Part shown: positions 34,340 to 46,109 of the stretch, one piece after another
How the letters are laid out: each line of letters opens with the position of its first letter
Position numbering within the stretch: the stretch's first letter is position 1
Assembly (NCBI RefSeq): GCF_029168945.1
Contig: NC_083603.1
Span: 4,960,001-5,024,000, forward strand
Source of the DNA: Cannabis sativa
Taxonomy: Eukaryota > Streptophyta > Magnoliopsida > Rosales > Cannabaceae
DNA length: 64,000 nt
Reading direction: 5' to 3'
Notes under the pieces: generated by a model
What the model was told of the DNA's origin: nothing
Seen by the model: the letters and a program-made list of their open reading frames with translations, nothing else
Databases searched by the model: none
Program-made: the position numbers and the translations under genes

Positions 34340-34711
34340 GGTAAATACTATTTTGGATCCTGTGTTTTGTAAAAATTACTAATTAGATCTTCTATTTTGT
34401 TAAATGACAAAATGGACCCTATGTTTTCCAAAATGATAAAAATAGGACCATGAGCTCAATTTTTAATAATTTTATTTTTTAATATAACCAACTTTAAGAC
34501 AATTTTTAATACGAATGGATACAAAAAATATAACTAGTTTTGTCATAATATCTCTAGATCATATTATTATTAAGTTTTATTTTGACAAAAACTTAATTCA
34601 TGGTCCTATTTGTATAACTTTGGAAAATGCAGGTCTATTTTATCATTTAATAAAATAAAAAGTCCAATTAATAACTTTTATAAAATACAGAATTCATAAT
34701 AATATTTACCC
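34340..34711. mobile_element. Small TIR element
   Basis: GGTAAATACTATTTTGGATC at the left is mirrored by ATAATAATATTTACC at the right. The inner arms, TGTTTTGTAAAAATTACTAA and TTAATAACTTTTATAAAATACA, also pair. Non-coding. Confidence 0.75.
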
Positions 34712-34994
34712 GATTTTAAATTTCTTCCTTCAAATACCCCCTAAACAGCATATAACTTCTTAATTTATTATTTTTGAAAAAAAGAAGAGAAGAAAATCAT
34801 TATATTGAAAAGTATACGAAATAATTGGTATTTACTTAGGATGAGTCATATTTCTTATATAGAGACAAAATTCACTAGATTATGACAGCCAAGTCAAGAG
34901 TCTTCCATAGCTAATAATTGGTATCAATTTTAATACTTCTACCGGCTTGTTTGTAATTATTATCTCATATCTAATGAGATATTGTATTTTGAAA

Positions 34995-35176
34995 AGAGAA
35001 ATGCTAAAGAGCACTAGTGGTGTCTAGCACTCTCCTATATGTCAATATCGTTATTGGTCCAATTAAGTATCAAGTCTCATATATTTTAATATAATAACTT
35101 TTAGAGAGTATTGCTAACCAATCGTAACAAGTCAAGAAGGTGCTAGGCACCACTGGTGTCTGATAACAATGCTCTT
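34995..35176. mobile_element. Short MITE, same family as 9297
   Basis: Ends AATGCTAAAGAGCACTAGTGG and CCACTGGTGTCTGATAACAA with AATGCTCTTT. The core TCATATATTTTAATATAATAA is shared with the copy at 9297-9450. Confidence 0.75.
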
Positions 35177-35203
35177 TTGAAAATATAGGATAATTATTAG
35201 ATT

Positions 35204-36404
35204 GTGTAATTACTAATTATATTATGGTTTATTTATATCGCATATTTTTAAACTATACATGTTTTAGCAAGTTGGTCCTCAAATTAATTTTTTGGCAAAT
35301 TAATCTTTAAACTATATAAGTTTTGACAAGTTGCACCAAACTTCATATTTTAGTAAATTAATCCCCAAACTTTTATTTCTTTATCAACATTAAGTTCTCA
35401 CTATTAGATATTGATATTTTGATTATTTATTTTACCTACTTTAATTTATGTTTTTGTGTTAAATTCAAATAATTTTTTTTTTTAATTTTAATACTTTGAG
35501 AAAAATAATTATATTAATATTTTTTATTAATAATAATATTTATATTTTAATACTTTAATTTATTATATTCATATACATTAATAATAAGAAAAAAAAGATA
35601 AATACTAGCGAACACATATAATAGCTAGAGAGAATTTTAGCCCCTCACATTTTTATATTTTATTATTTATATTATATTTTATTATTGATTTATGAATATG
35701 TGTTATAATTTTAATAAGAAAAAAAACAATTGAAAATACTTAAATAGTAATATTATTTTTTTATAAAGGGAATATACTTATTTGGTCGGTACCCTGTATT
35801 TTATTAAAATAAAGTTTTGGTACCTTCTAATATCAAAAATACTTATTAGGTACCCTTTATTTGTAAAAATAGTTAAAAAAAGGTACCTTGCATATAATTT
35901 TGGTCAATATTTTTTTCATTATACCAAAACTGCCCTGCATTTTAACTAATAAGTATTTTTGTATATTATTCATATTTTAAAAGAAATTGTATATAAATAT
36001 ATATTATATTTTGTATTAAATAAATAAGATAAATATAACATTTATCATTTTCATTATAGTTTAGTTCTAAACATATCCTCTATTTAAAAATAAAAATTGA
36101 AGTTATAATTTAGAAATTCAAACAAAACCAGTTCGAGAAAATCTAAACGCACTATTAAAGTTAAATAAAAAATAATAATAAACAGAAGCAATTAAAATCA
36201 AGCTATCATTGAACAAAGAGAGATAATTAATATGAGTTTATGATATACATTCTATCTAAAATGAATTGAAAATTTAATTTTTTAACATTTACTAATACCT
36301 ATATATGTCCAATAAAAAAGTATTAATACTCAAAAACACATATAGAATTTTGATTCATTATTTTAATCATAATGTTGATCATAGCTAGTAAGTAGATATC
36401 ATAT

Positions 36405-36446
<42 letters not shown>

Positions 36447-37707
36447 GACTAGAAAATTGATCAAACATAATTTTTTTTTCTCTCCATGAATTATTAAAGG
36501 CATCTTTTCAAGAGACATGACAACCTAAGCTATACAGACTTTAAATACAAATATGCACACACATAAATATATTATATATAATGATTTGGATATTCAATTA
36601 TATATATTCCAGTAATTTTAATATGATATACAGTTAGTTACTTATTGTAAGAAAATAATACATTTTTTTTTGCCCCATTATAATGTAACTGATAAGAAAA
36701 CATCAAAAAAATAGTATGATACAAAGAATGAAAGAAAAAAAAAACACACCATAGAAGACGACTAATGCTACAATACAATGAGGTGTGGGTGTAGTGTCCG
36801 ATGATGTCCTCCACGAACTCAGATGGCTTTTTCTAATTGTTTTTGTCCTCTCTGTTAGAAGCACTCACTCCCCTTGGGTCTATACCTTGTGAGAGACGAA
36901 AAGACACACATATTTTTCTTTTACTATTTTACATCTATTTTAATGCGGTTTTTTTTTTTTTTACTTTAAATAATATTAATTCTTTTTCAAAATATGGTAA
37001 ACAAACAACATAGTTTAACTAATTGAAAATAGAGAGTAAATTTGGCCATATGAAAATATTATTGACCAAAATCGTGTGTAAGGTACTTTTTCTTTTTACT
37101 AATTTTACAAATAGAGGGTACCTGAACTTATGCTTCGCGGCGAACCTATGAAAATTTACCATCGTTGATGCAAAATTTAAATAATCAATATATATTTATA
37201 TAATTAAAAAATTATTAAAATTATAATACCACACATTCATAAATCAACAATAAAATGTACTATAAATGCTAAAATATATATAAAAAAAAATGAGGAGCTA
37301 AAATTCTCTCTAGCTAGTATATGTATCCGCTAGTATTTATTTTTTCTTTTCTTATTATTATTAATGTATATGAATATAATAAATTAAAGTATTAAAATAT
37401 TAATATAATTATTTTTCTCAAAATATTAAAATTAAAAAAGTAAAATTATTTGAATTTAACATAAAAATATAAATAAGTAAGTAAAATAAATAATAAAAAT
37501 GTCAATATCTAATAATGGAATGTTGCTAAAGAAATAAAAGTTTGGGGATCAATATACCAAAATATAAAGTATTTGGGGACCAACTTGCTAAAACTTATAT
37601 AGTTTGGAGACTAATTTGTCAAAAAATAAAATTTGACCAACTTGCCAAAACATGTATAGTTTAGGAACCTGCGGTACAAATAAGTCTTATATTATTTAAT
37701 AATTACA
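35204..37707. mobile_element. Long-TIR element with nested inverted repeats
   Basis: Outer arms of about 500 bp (35204-35720 and 37215-37707) pair as reverse complements, including AAACTATACATGTTTT and several copies of a 33-bp phrase around GGGGACCAACTTGCTAAAAC. A second, inner pair (about 35765-35960 and 37050-37150) contains GGTACCTTGCATATAATTTTGG and its inverted partner. The interior is non-coding except for a more balanced patch at 36770-36910 that I could not identify. Confidence 0.8.
36410..36441. repeat. (AT)n microsatellite
   Basis: Sixteen AT dinucleotides in the middle of the long-TIR element. Confidence 0.95.
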
Positions 37708-38570
37708 TTAGGGGTGTGCGTTAATTGATTTGTTCAGCTTACGCTACATTTTATTCAGTCCAATTTAAGGATTGGATTACAAAAATTTAAATACAATTTG
37801 CCCAATTAAAAAAAAAATTTAACCCGCTCAATAAATTGGTCGGTTTGGTCCACTACAAGAAATGTCATTTTTGCCAACATATTTTTGTGCTGGCAAAAGT
37901 TGGTATTACGTTGGTAAAATAGAATTTACTTGTGATGTGTTGGCAAAAGGGAATTGACAAATCAATGTTGGTATTAGAATTTTTGTCAGCATAAAATAAA
38001 AAGCGCTGGCAAAAATGACTTTTCTAAAAGTTAAATTTTAGCCATACAAATGTACTCTGTTAAAATTTTGACCTCTTTGCCAGCGCAGTTTGCGAAATGC
38101 GCTGGTAAAAGTTACTTTTACGAGCATAGTAGTGAACTGTGCTGGTAAAAGTAACATTTCTTGTAGTGGTCGGGTTAACCCGTCCAAACTGAGCACTAAT
38201 GTTTATTTTTTTTCACATTTAATTGTTATATTTTAGTTAATTGTGATAATGAGACAAATATATAAATTGAATTCAAAGTTCAAATCATCTGCTATAAAAG
38301 AAATATAATAGTTTATTTTTTTTTATTTTTTTTAAATATATATATAAATTATATAATATATAGATTATATATATAAAAAAAAACTCATTGTCGAGTTAGT
38401 TTTGGTTGATTAGGCGGGTTGATATTATTTTTAACTCGCCCAATATAAAAATTAGACAGATTATATTTTTGTTGGATTTTTCAGTTTGCATTTTTTCGTC
38501 AAATTATCTCGATTTAATTTAAACATGTTGTTCGAGTTAGGCGGGGTTTACAAAAATTTAAGTACAACCT
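37708..38570. repeat. Dispersed repeat, interrupted by a CACTA-type MITE
   Basis: Begins TTAGGGGTGTGCGTTAATTG and holds phrases about CCCGCTCAATAAATTGG and GGGTTAACCCGTCC, as in the element at 42863-43538. The right end is not clear. Confidence 0.5.
37851..38168. mobile_element. CACTA-type MITE with GTC target duplication
   Basis: Ends CACTACAAGAAATGTCA and (inverted) AACATTTCTTGTAGTG, flanked by GTC at 37848-37850 and 38169-38171. The subterminal part repeats GCTGGCAAAA and GCTGGTAAAA units. 318 bp, non-coding. Confidence 0.93.
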
Positions 38571-38819
38571 TAAATTATACTCTTACTTTCAAACACATAG
38601 TTTAATTAGTATAACACTTATGTGAGGAATTGGAGTATAAGATGGTCCAAAATAAGTAAAAAGTCTTGGAGCTTGTTTGGCTTTCAAGTTTAAAAACTGT
38701 TTTCACTTTTTAAAAACTAAAAATAGTTTTTTAAAACTAATTGATAGTGTTTGGCTAAAATTTTTAAAAATCATTTTTAAAAACTGGATTAAAAAAAAAA
38801 CAAAAAGCTGAAAACATCA

Positions 38820-39701
38820 AAATGATGTTCTCTGAATTTTTAAAAACTCAACAAAAATTCTCAAACGAAAAAGAGAGAACGAGTTCTCTGAATGTGTTCT
38901 CTCTATCCTATAGTGTAATCAGGTATCTTCCAGCGTTATATCTCTTCTTCCTAGAAAGTATTTACAACTCTTCTCATCTTCTTCATTATCATCATCTTCT
39001 TCTTCTTTATCTTCATTTTCTTCTTCTTCTGTGCCCTAGAAATGGCCTTTTGATTTTTCTAATTTATTTTTCTGATTTACTTTAATTAGGTTTTGAATTG
39101 CAATGGGCTTACTCCAGATTTGAGTTCTAAAGAGAAGACAAGTTGACAAATAAGGTTAGTTCAGTTTGAGCAATACTTTTTGATTCATTTTCTTATGGAT
39201 TTTTTGGGTTTCAATTGTGTTGTGTGAGATAATTGAGATTTTCTTAAATTAGTTGCCTATATTCTGTTTATTCAATTTGTATAAGAAAATTTTTGATTAA
39301 GCTGATTATATTTTGTTGCTTGAGGATGAATATTGTGATTTGAGGTTGTTAATATGAATATCGTGATGTGGGTTCTTATGTGATGTTTGGTTTCAGCAAT
39401 AATGTATGTTTTTCTTAATAAATTTTAAGCTATTTTTCATTATATTGTGGGTTCTATCTTAGTGGTTTGGCTTGGCTAGGCCCTCATTCTCATCAGATTT
39501 AGGGATCTTTGAAATATTTGGGGTGTTGGGTTTGTGGGGATATGTGTTTGTGTATTTGAAGTTTATCTTCAGAACACTGTGTATCATGTCTCTTCGTGTC
39601 TTCTTGTTGTGTAATCAAAGGGTGCACCAGCAACGGTTATATAGGGATGAGCGGTCATGTAATAAGATCCAACATCTTGGTTAGTAGTGAACATAATACA
39701 G
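38820..39701 (+). other. Left non-coding part of the Harbinger-like element
   Basis: A pyrimidine-rich stretch (CTTCTT repeats at 38960-39040) looks like a 5' leader, and AAATAAG/GTTAGT at about 39150 could be a splice donor. Open frames here do not resemble known proteins. Confidence 0.4.
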
Positions 39702-40061
39702 CTAAGTATGGGGCTTGAATTTATTATCATCTTGATCAATAATGATATTATTATTATCATCATCTACAACGACGTCGTTTTGATAATCTTCGTAGTTTGT
39801 TGGGGTTAAACTTAGGAGTGGAAGAGCTTCTCTTATGGGTGGAGAAGATGGGGCACTTGTACTACTTGTAGATACTGTTTGGCTTCCTAGAAAATAGAAA
39901 TTCTGAGTTTCTTGTTGATGGTAATTGTGATTGTGAAAAGGGTAATGATAATTTGGTGGAATATTGTTGTGGTGTGTGAGAAAAGGGTTTAATTTGTAGA
40001 GATTATTATTGTTGTTGTTGTTGTTGTTTTTGAAGAAATTTGAGTAAGGGTAGTCAGCCAT
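39702..40061 (-). pseudogene. Captured N-terminal fragment of a WIP-type C2H2 zinc-finger gene
   Basis: The frame starts MADYPYSNFFKNN, has an Asn run, a Pro/His/Tyr-rich part, then SSPPIREALPLLSLTP, then an acidic stretch. WIP-family proteins (NTT/WIP2, TT1 group) begin with a YSNFF-type motif and carry the signature REALPLLSLSP ahead of their four zinc fingers. Here the frame stops at 119 aa, far short of the zinc-finger domain. Upstream on the same strand the source gene's leader seems to be kept (40062-40270, with a CT-rich tract and TATAAAAC near 40255). I infer that promoter, leader and start of exon 1 were captured together. Confidence 0.82.
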
Positions 40062-40275
40062 GGTTAAAAGGCTAAGAAAGCTTTATTAATCAAGCTATAT
40101 CTTCTGGGTTTTTTTTTTCTTTTTTAGAGAGAGAAAAAAAAGGTAGAAGAGGAGAGAGAGAGAAAGTGAGTACAAGATGACTGAAGAGAGTGAGTACTGA
40201 ACGGTGGATATAGAGGAGAGGTTAAAGTGAGTAGTGGTGGTGTGTAGTAGTTTTATAAGTTGTAAAAGGCTTCAG
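40062..40275 (-). promoter_or_regulatory. Captured promoter and leader of the WIP-like fragment
   Basis: On the minus strand: TATAAAAC near 40255, then a CT-rich leader with CTCTCTCTCTC, then ATG in the context AACCATGGCTGA. It looks like a normal plant gene start, so the fragment may be transcribed. Confidence 0.55.
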
Positions 40276-40484
40276 TGCATGCCAGAAGAAGACCTTCCTA
40301 CTTCCCTTTCTGAATTACATATAAACAAATGTCCAATAGTGAATAGTACTGTGCCATTATTAGTCTTTAGAAAACATTTTTTTAATCATCATTCCTTTAG
40401 TAATATTTCATGATATATTTATCTTATATTACCTAATCATTTTGTATTGTTATAACATGAGGTAGTTATTATTTTATTATTTTT

Positions 40485-40600
40485 ATTATTAAGAATGAGA
40501 AATTGATAAAAAGAAGACTTTGGTTCTAATTCTCTCAAAGTTGGCATCAACCCATTTGGCCCATGTTCTCAGCCCTTTCTCCAAAGCAGTCACACTATCC
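40485..40600 (-). pseudogene. Captured fragment of a TBL/PMR5-family gene
   Basis: The minus strand encodes DSVTALEKGLRTWAKWVDAN followed by TKVFFLSIS. Trichome birefringence-like (TBL) proteins, which are polysaccharide O-acetyltransferases, have the near-identical segment (E)KGLRTWAKWVD...TKVFFQGISP just before their C-terminal active-site domain. Only about 35 residues are present. Confidence 0.8.
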
Positions 40601-40634
40601 ATATCTTGTTTTTATTACTTTATATTGTAAGTTC

Positions 40635-40850
40635 CTGGAAAATTTCTTTTCTTCTTAGGCAAAAGTACTGATTGTTGTTGTTGATGAGAAGAAGAATCGT
40701 TGCTATTAGTACTACTAATTGGTATATATATTTTTTGTTGATGATTATTATTATTTCCTTGAATAACTTCTTCATCTCCAGTAGTTGTAGTACTACTGTT
40801 AATAATATGAATATTATTATTATTATTTGATAGGAGTTATGTATAATTGT
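40635..40850 (-). pseudogene. Captured exon fragment of an IDD zinc-finger gene
   Basis: The minus strand reads an Asn/Ser/Thr-rich segment with GDEEVIQGNN, then HQQQQSV, then LLPKKKRNFPG. INDETERMINATE DOMAIN proteins have KKKRNLPG directly before the ID zinc-finger domain, preceded by a Ser/Gln-rich N-terminus. The zinc fingers are missing; the sequence passes into the TBL fragment after about 35 bases. Confidence 0.78.
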
Positions 40851-40896
40851 TGTTATAACTTAGAATTTTAGAGTTACATACACAGGAAGATAATTT

Positions 40897-41734
40897 TTGC
40901 TATGGCATATTGCTAGATTTGAAATGAGTATGACAACTGAGAATATAGATGATGATACATGCTTGTGGGGACCAACTATAGAGAAAATTTTTATTGATAT
41001 CATGGTTGATGAAGTGAATAAGGGAAATATGACAAGTGGTCAGTTTAGCTCAAAGACATGGGCAAGAATTCTTGAGGATTTGCAAAGTAAAAGTAAGCGA
41101 AAGTATGTAATGAAACAAGTTAAGCAAAAGTTTCATAGGTTACGCACCAGGTATCGTGAGTTTTCTGAATTGTCGAAACAAACTGGATTTGGTTGGAGTC
41201 GTGAAAAAGATACTGTGACTGCTCCTGAAGAAGTATGGCAGAATTATATAAGGGTAAGAACTTATTAAGTTTATTATTTAAAAGAGTTAGTCTTTAATCA
41301 AATAAAGTGATAAGTTAGTTCCTTTTCTTTGTTTAGGCACATCCAAGGGCAGCACAATATCAAAAGAAAGGATGTGATCATTTTAGATTGTTGGAACTAA
41401 TTTTTAGTAAATCAACTGCGACTGGTTTACACCATCGTTCTGCTGCTTCAGGTCCACCCAATACTGATGATGAAAGGGAGATGGAAAATGATTTAGATCA
41501 TGTAGACATACAACATATTGATGATAATGATAGTGCTAGTTGTATAGGCTCTCGTCTTGTTGATGATATCAATGGGAAGAAAAAGAACTTGAGAGTGAAG
41601 ACAACATAGAAGGATGGGAAACCAGTGTGTCAAGATATGAAGTTAATTTGTCTGATGAATCTGCTGCGGCAATGGCACGTGTTCGAGATCGTATTGCTCA
41701 AACTATGTGGACGGCTTATAATAATAGAAATTAG
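40897..41734 (+). pseudogene. Myb/SANT-like protein (Harbinger ORF1 type) joined to a short C-terminal tail
   Basis: Exon 1 (about 40897-41253) encodes a Myb/SANT-like trihelix domain: LWGPTIEKIFIDIMVDEV, TWARILEDL, KQVKQKFHRLRTRYREFSEL, VWQNYIR. A GTAAGA intron leads to exon 2 at 41338, which continues with AHPRAAQYQKKGCDHF and TATGLHHRSA. Such proteins are partners of PIF/Harbinger transposases and also exist as host genes. The frame ends at 41609. A different frame from about 41580 to 41734 stays coding-like (EGWETSVSRYEVNL, then AMARVRDRIAQTMW) and resembles the tail of plant Harbinger-type transposases (an IAxxMW motif). Either a frameshift or a deletion junction joins the two. Confidence 0.75.
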
Positions 41735-42243
41735 TCAATTATATTTTAATGTTTGATGATACATTCAGGATTAAATTTATTTTTATAAGGATATATTGTA
41801 GACTAATGGTTATTTTACATCGATTTTAGATTAAAAAATTCTTTAAGAATTTCATAATTATATTTTTAAGTATTATAATATTATATTTACTTATTATTTA
41901 AAATTATTTTTTTAAATAAATTAGATATTAATATGTTATTGAATTAAATTAAAATTTGTAATATTTATTTTTTTTAAAAAAAAACAACACAACACCAAAA
42001 AAATAATAATAACAGTAATTTTTTTAATTTAAAAATATTTTTTTAAAAAAAAGCAATTTTTAAAAACTTGTTGTTTTTACTATCCAAACATGTTTTCAGT
42101 TTTTGTTGTTTAAAAACTGTTTTTAAAAAATATTAGCCAAACACCATTTAATTTTTAAAATGACAAAAAACTGTTTTCTGTTTTCACTTTTAAAAACTGT
42201 TTTTGAAAACTAAAAACTGAAAACACAGCCAAACAGCCTCTTG

Positions 42244-42440
42244 GTTTCTTGGCCTCCAATTTGTGTGGCCATAATTGTGACCCATAAAATAAGTTTCTCA
42301 TTTAATTTTCTTGTCACAAATATGTGAACTGTTGAAAAAGAACCACTTGAGGCTAGTAGGCTATAGGAGAGTGCATGTGTTGTGGGGTCCTGAGTTCGAA
42401 TCTCAAGTTATACATTGTGTAATATACAAACGCTTAAATA
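42244..42440. other. Flank of the Harbinger-like element with a tRNA-like patch
   Basis: At about 42345-42410, GGCTAGTAGGCTATAGG and GAGTTCGAATCTC look like degenerate A and B boxes followed by a short A-rich tract. This might be a SINE remnant. No cloverleaf was found. Confidence 0.3.
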
Positions 42441-42862
42441 AAAAAAAAATCTGTTAAAAAGGATAAAAGAAAAAAAGAAGTAAAACAAATTTAAATTTAG
42501 ATATATTATTGCACATTAAATATTAAAGTACAAAAAAATGTCGATATATTACCCCACACTCACTTAGCTCTTTCTAACTAGTGGACAACATGCAAAAACT
42601 ATACATTCGATAGCTTTTGTTTTTATGAAACTTGGGGTAAATTATAAAAAATCAGCCCTTAATTTGAAAAATAAAATAAAATTCAAGTAAATTTTTAAAC
42701 ATTTTTTCTAGTAAAAAAAATTAAGGTCTAAATGGATTGATGTTGAAAAAGATTCTTAAAAGAAAAAGAGAAGAATGAGAGGCCTCTTGAACTGAGGGGT
42801 CTTAGGCAACTGCTTCAGCTGCCTCAAAATAAAGATGAAGCCCTATTATCAATTATTACGAG

Positions 42863-43538
42863 TAGGGATGAACATCGGGCGAGTTGATCGAGTTTTGGGT
42901 TTGTAGATTTTGAGTTAAAAAAATTGTACTTGGACGCTGGACCCGACCCATGAAATGATTCGAGTTTGCAGGTTTCAGGTTTGCGGGTATGGGGGTTTGG
43001 GTTGACCGGGTTGGGTGGGTCAACGGGGTGACCCGATCAACTCGTTAATTTTTTTTTAAAAAAAAATCAAATTTTATGTGATTTTTTCTATATATTAAAT
43101 TAAGCAGATAAGTTATAAACTTATAATACCATAATCTATATTCGTTAGATTAGAATAAAAAAAAAAAGACATTAATTTCAAATCTAAAATACAAAAGTTA
43201 AGTTTCAAACTTTATATAATATATTATATATTATTATTTTTAATATATTATCTATGTAATAAAAATAAAATGATTAGATTTTAAGGTATTTTTTTTTTAT
43301 TTTTAATATATTATGTATGTAATAAAAATAAAAATAATAAAAAATAACTGGGTTGGCGGGCGAATTCTGGTTCAACCCGAAACCCGATGACCATAAAAAA
43401 CTAACTCATGAACTCGTTCGAAAGTGTATCGGGTTGGACCCGACCCACTCGAACAGAACGAGTTTTTTTAAATTTTACGAGTTGACCAGGTCGGGTTGGC
43501 CAGATCCGGGTCAAACTCGATCAGTATGTTCAGTCCTA
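42863..43538. mobile_element. TIR element with GGGTT/AACCC-rich ends
   Basis: Begins TAGGGATGAACATCGGGCGA and ends (inverted) TATGTTCAGTCCTA. Near the ends are many GGGTTGGGTGGGTC-type and GACCCGACCC-type phrases; the centre is AT-rich. Non-coding. Confidence 0.7.
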
Positions 43539-43544
43539 ATTACA

Positions 43545-44396
43545 AGCAATCATATCAATTTTTCTACCTTATTCTTTAGAGTGTATTTATTTTTTAAAAG
43601 ATTTAGACATTTGAATTTGAATCTTAATGCATTAGAATAATAAAATATCATCTGTGAATATAAATATTAAAATATTTAGACTATTTATTTTTCTCACATG
43701 AATGTGTTTTATTTAGTATTTTTAATTTTATCATATTAACAAATTATAAAATTAAATTTATTTTAAAAAAATATCTAAATACAAAGCATGATTAATTTTA
43801 AAATATTTCAAGTATCAAATTTTAAAAGAAATTTATTAAAAAGAAATAATTAAATTATCAATGTATAAAATGATATCTTTTTAATCTTTTTGTTCTTATG
43901 TTTAAATGACATAATATAATATTTTTATTGGTGGTCTACCACGTCATATTAATCATCAAATCTTTTTTTTTTTTCTGGCAAGATTTATTTATAATGTATT
44001 AATATTATCTTATCTATGTAAATATATACAATATTATATATAAAATAAAAACATTATAAAGCATTGGAACATAAAATGAATAATGCAAAGACTAAAAAAT
44101 ATTATATCTTAACAAAAAAAAAACTATTTTAAGAGACAATTCCACATGTAGGTGGTTTGATGGATTAAGTAAAAATAAGATGTTAAAATTAAGTAAAAAA
44201 CAAACAATCTTAATGGGTCTACATCTGAACTAATCAGATTTGTTGTCTCATTAAATGTAAACAAATGAAGTCAATTTTTACATAAGATTATATATCAATT
44301 TTCTTTATTTTTTTTTTCTTAAATTTATTAAAATATTATTTTTTTTAATACATATAAATACACAATAATAAAATATGAATAGAATATTATTAAAAT
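43545..44396. other. AT-rich DNA
   Basis: No gene or clear element is seen in this stretch. Confidence 0.5.
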
Positions 44397-44710
44397 CACT
44401 AGAAAAAATCTTACTTTTAGTCACAACAAAACTTGTGACTAAAAGTAAAAAAGTTATGACTAATTATAAATTATTATTCCTATGTTGTGACTAAAAGGTC
44501 CGTAACAAAAAGTATTAGTCACAAAAATTACAATTTGTTGTAACTAAATGTATTTTTAGTCACAATACTTGTTGTGACTAAAACTAAATTCGTGACAACT
44601 TGTATCTAAAAATTATATTTTAGTCACAAGTAACATTTTGTTGTGACAAAAATTCACGTTTAGTCACAAAAAAATTGTATTGTGACTAAAAGTAACAATT
44701 TTTTGTAGTG
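44397..44710. mobile_element. CACTA-like MITE, TAGTCACAA family (copy B)
   Basis: Begins CACTAGAAAAAATCTTAC and ends AATTTTTTGTAGTG. The best preserved copy of the family in the window. A second, partial copy is at 44884-45050. Confidence 0.85.
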
Positions 44711-45707
44711 AGTATTGTTTCGATAATGAATAGTATTCCTTTATATGTAGAAAAACACTTTATTATTCTTTAAAATTTGAGATAAAATAGCTATCTCTGA
44801 TTTTTTTTTTATCATTTTTTTTCACCTTTCTCTTCATTTTGAAGAAAAGAGTATTATAACTCATCTTATGTGAGTGCTCTTAGCACTATATAAAAAAAGT
44901 TATTTTTAGTGATAATATAATTTTTTTTGTGACACTAATTTATTTTTAGTCACAACAAATATTGTGACTAAAAATACATTTATTTACAATAAATTGTATT
45001 TTTTATGACTAATATTTCTTTAGTCATAGACTTTTTAGTCACAATATATAATAAAAGTCACATTCTTGGTTTGATGTGAGAGTTCAAGACAAAAAGAGAA
45101 GAAGAAGAAAGATCAATTTGGAGACTTTTCCAACCCTACATATAGCTATTGGAATTTGGAGAAGGGAAATTTGAATTTGTATGCTTGCATTTAATTAAAA
45201 TTTGTCCATAAAACTCATAATACCCCATATTTAAAATATATGACCATTTTTTCTATTATGCCCAAAATACCCTCTGTTTTTTCCTTCACCCCTATCACTT
45301 CTTCTCTCTTTTCCTCTCTCTTCTTTTCTCTAACCTGCCCGAAGCTACACAAAGGGAGTCAATTTTTGCTCTTCTATTCTCATCCTCACTACACTAGCAC
45401 CACACTGCAGAAGGCTCACCACAAGCTCACCACATAATTTCTCTCTTTTTTGGACGAGCATCATTCACTAACTTATGGGTAATTTTTTTTTTGTTTGAAC
45501 AATCTTGTTTGTTGTTGTTATATTTAGTTTAGAATGTTATTTTGATGCTTGATCTGTAGATTGTTGCTGTTATTTGGCTGTTTTTTCTGATAAAGTTTGC
45601 TGCCTGTGAAATCTGGATTTGTTCTGGTTTTCTGCATTTTTTTCGTCGGGCCCGATGGCCGTCCGACGGGGTCCGATAAGCTGAAAAATTTGATGGCAGG
45701 GAAGACG

Positions 45708-46095
45708 GCCCGATGGGTCCGATGGTCGGACCATGTGGGTCCGATGGTCTGACCCGTTCTGTATTTTTTTTAATTTTTTTTTATTTTTTTGGACCTGGGT
45801 CCGATGCTCTTTATGTGGGCCCGATGGGTCCGATGGTCGGACCATGTGGGTCCGATGGTCCGACCCTTTTGGTATTTTTTTATTTTTTTTTATTTTTTTA
45901 CCTGGGTCCGATGCTCTTTTTGTAGGCCCGATGGGTCCGATGGTCGGACCATGTGGGTCCGATGGTCCGACCCTTTTGGGTTTTTTTTATTTTTTTTTAT
46001 TTTTTGGACCTGAGTCCGATGCTTGCTATGTGGGTCCGATGGGTCCGATGGTCGGACCATGTGGGTCCGATGGTCGGACCAATCGGACCCTACTG
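45708..46095 (+). repeat. GGTCCGATGG tandem array, left arm of the MULE
   Basis: Four units of about 108 bp, each with CCGATGGGTCCGATGGTCGG, CATGTGGGTCCGATGG, a T-rich spacer and CTGGGTCCGATGCT. The core GGTCCGATGG recurs about a dozen times. Long open frames across it, rich in Gly/Pro/Phe, are due to the repeat. Confidence 0.93.
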
Positions 46096-46109
46096 CAAGT
46101 TTTTTTTTT

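Larger units (their letters stand above)
38669..42240 (+). mobile_element. PIF/Harbinger-like element carrying host gene fragments
   Basis: The ends GAGCTTGTTTGGCT and (inverted) AGCCAAACAGCCTC pair, with subterminal copies of GTGTTTGGCTAA on both sides. TTG flanks both ends (38666-38668 and 42241-42243), a possible 3-bp target duplication. On the plus strand the right part encodes a Myb/SANT-like protein as in PIF/Harbinger ORF1. A full DDE transposase is missing. The middle (39702-40860) holds fragments of three host genes, all on the minus strand. This is the layout of a Pack-type (gene-capturing) element. Confidence 0.78.
42440..45154 (+). repeat. Glucanase upstream segment, copy B (no gene attached)
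   Basis: Shares with copies A and C: ACTAGTGGACAACATGCAAA, GGGGTCTTAGGCAACTGC-like text, the TAGTCACAA MITE, GAGTTCAAGACAAAAAGAG and AGCTATTGGAATTTGGAGA. The unit continues on the far side of the MULE (54000-54060) and then runs straight into copy C, so no glucanase follows it. Confidence 0.85.

Noticed and set aside
39472..39684. 70-codon open frame in the Harbinger-like element as a transposase exon
   Set aside because: No Harbinger DDE motif could be matched and the frame is mostly hydrophobic low-information text.
42335..42415. Possible tRNA gene (B-box-like GAGTTCGAATC)
   Set aside because: No acceptor stem or anticodon arm could be folded; at most a SINE remnant.
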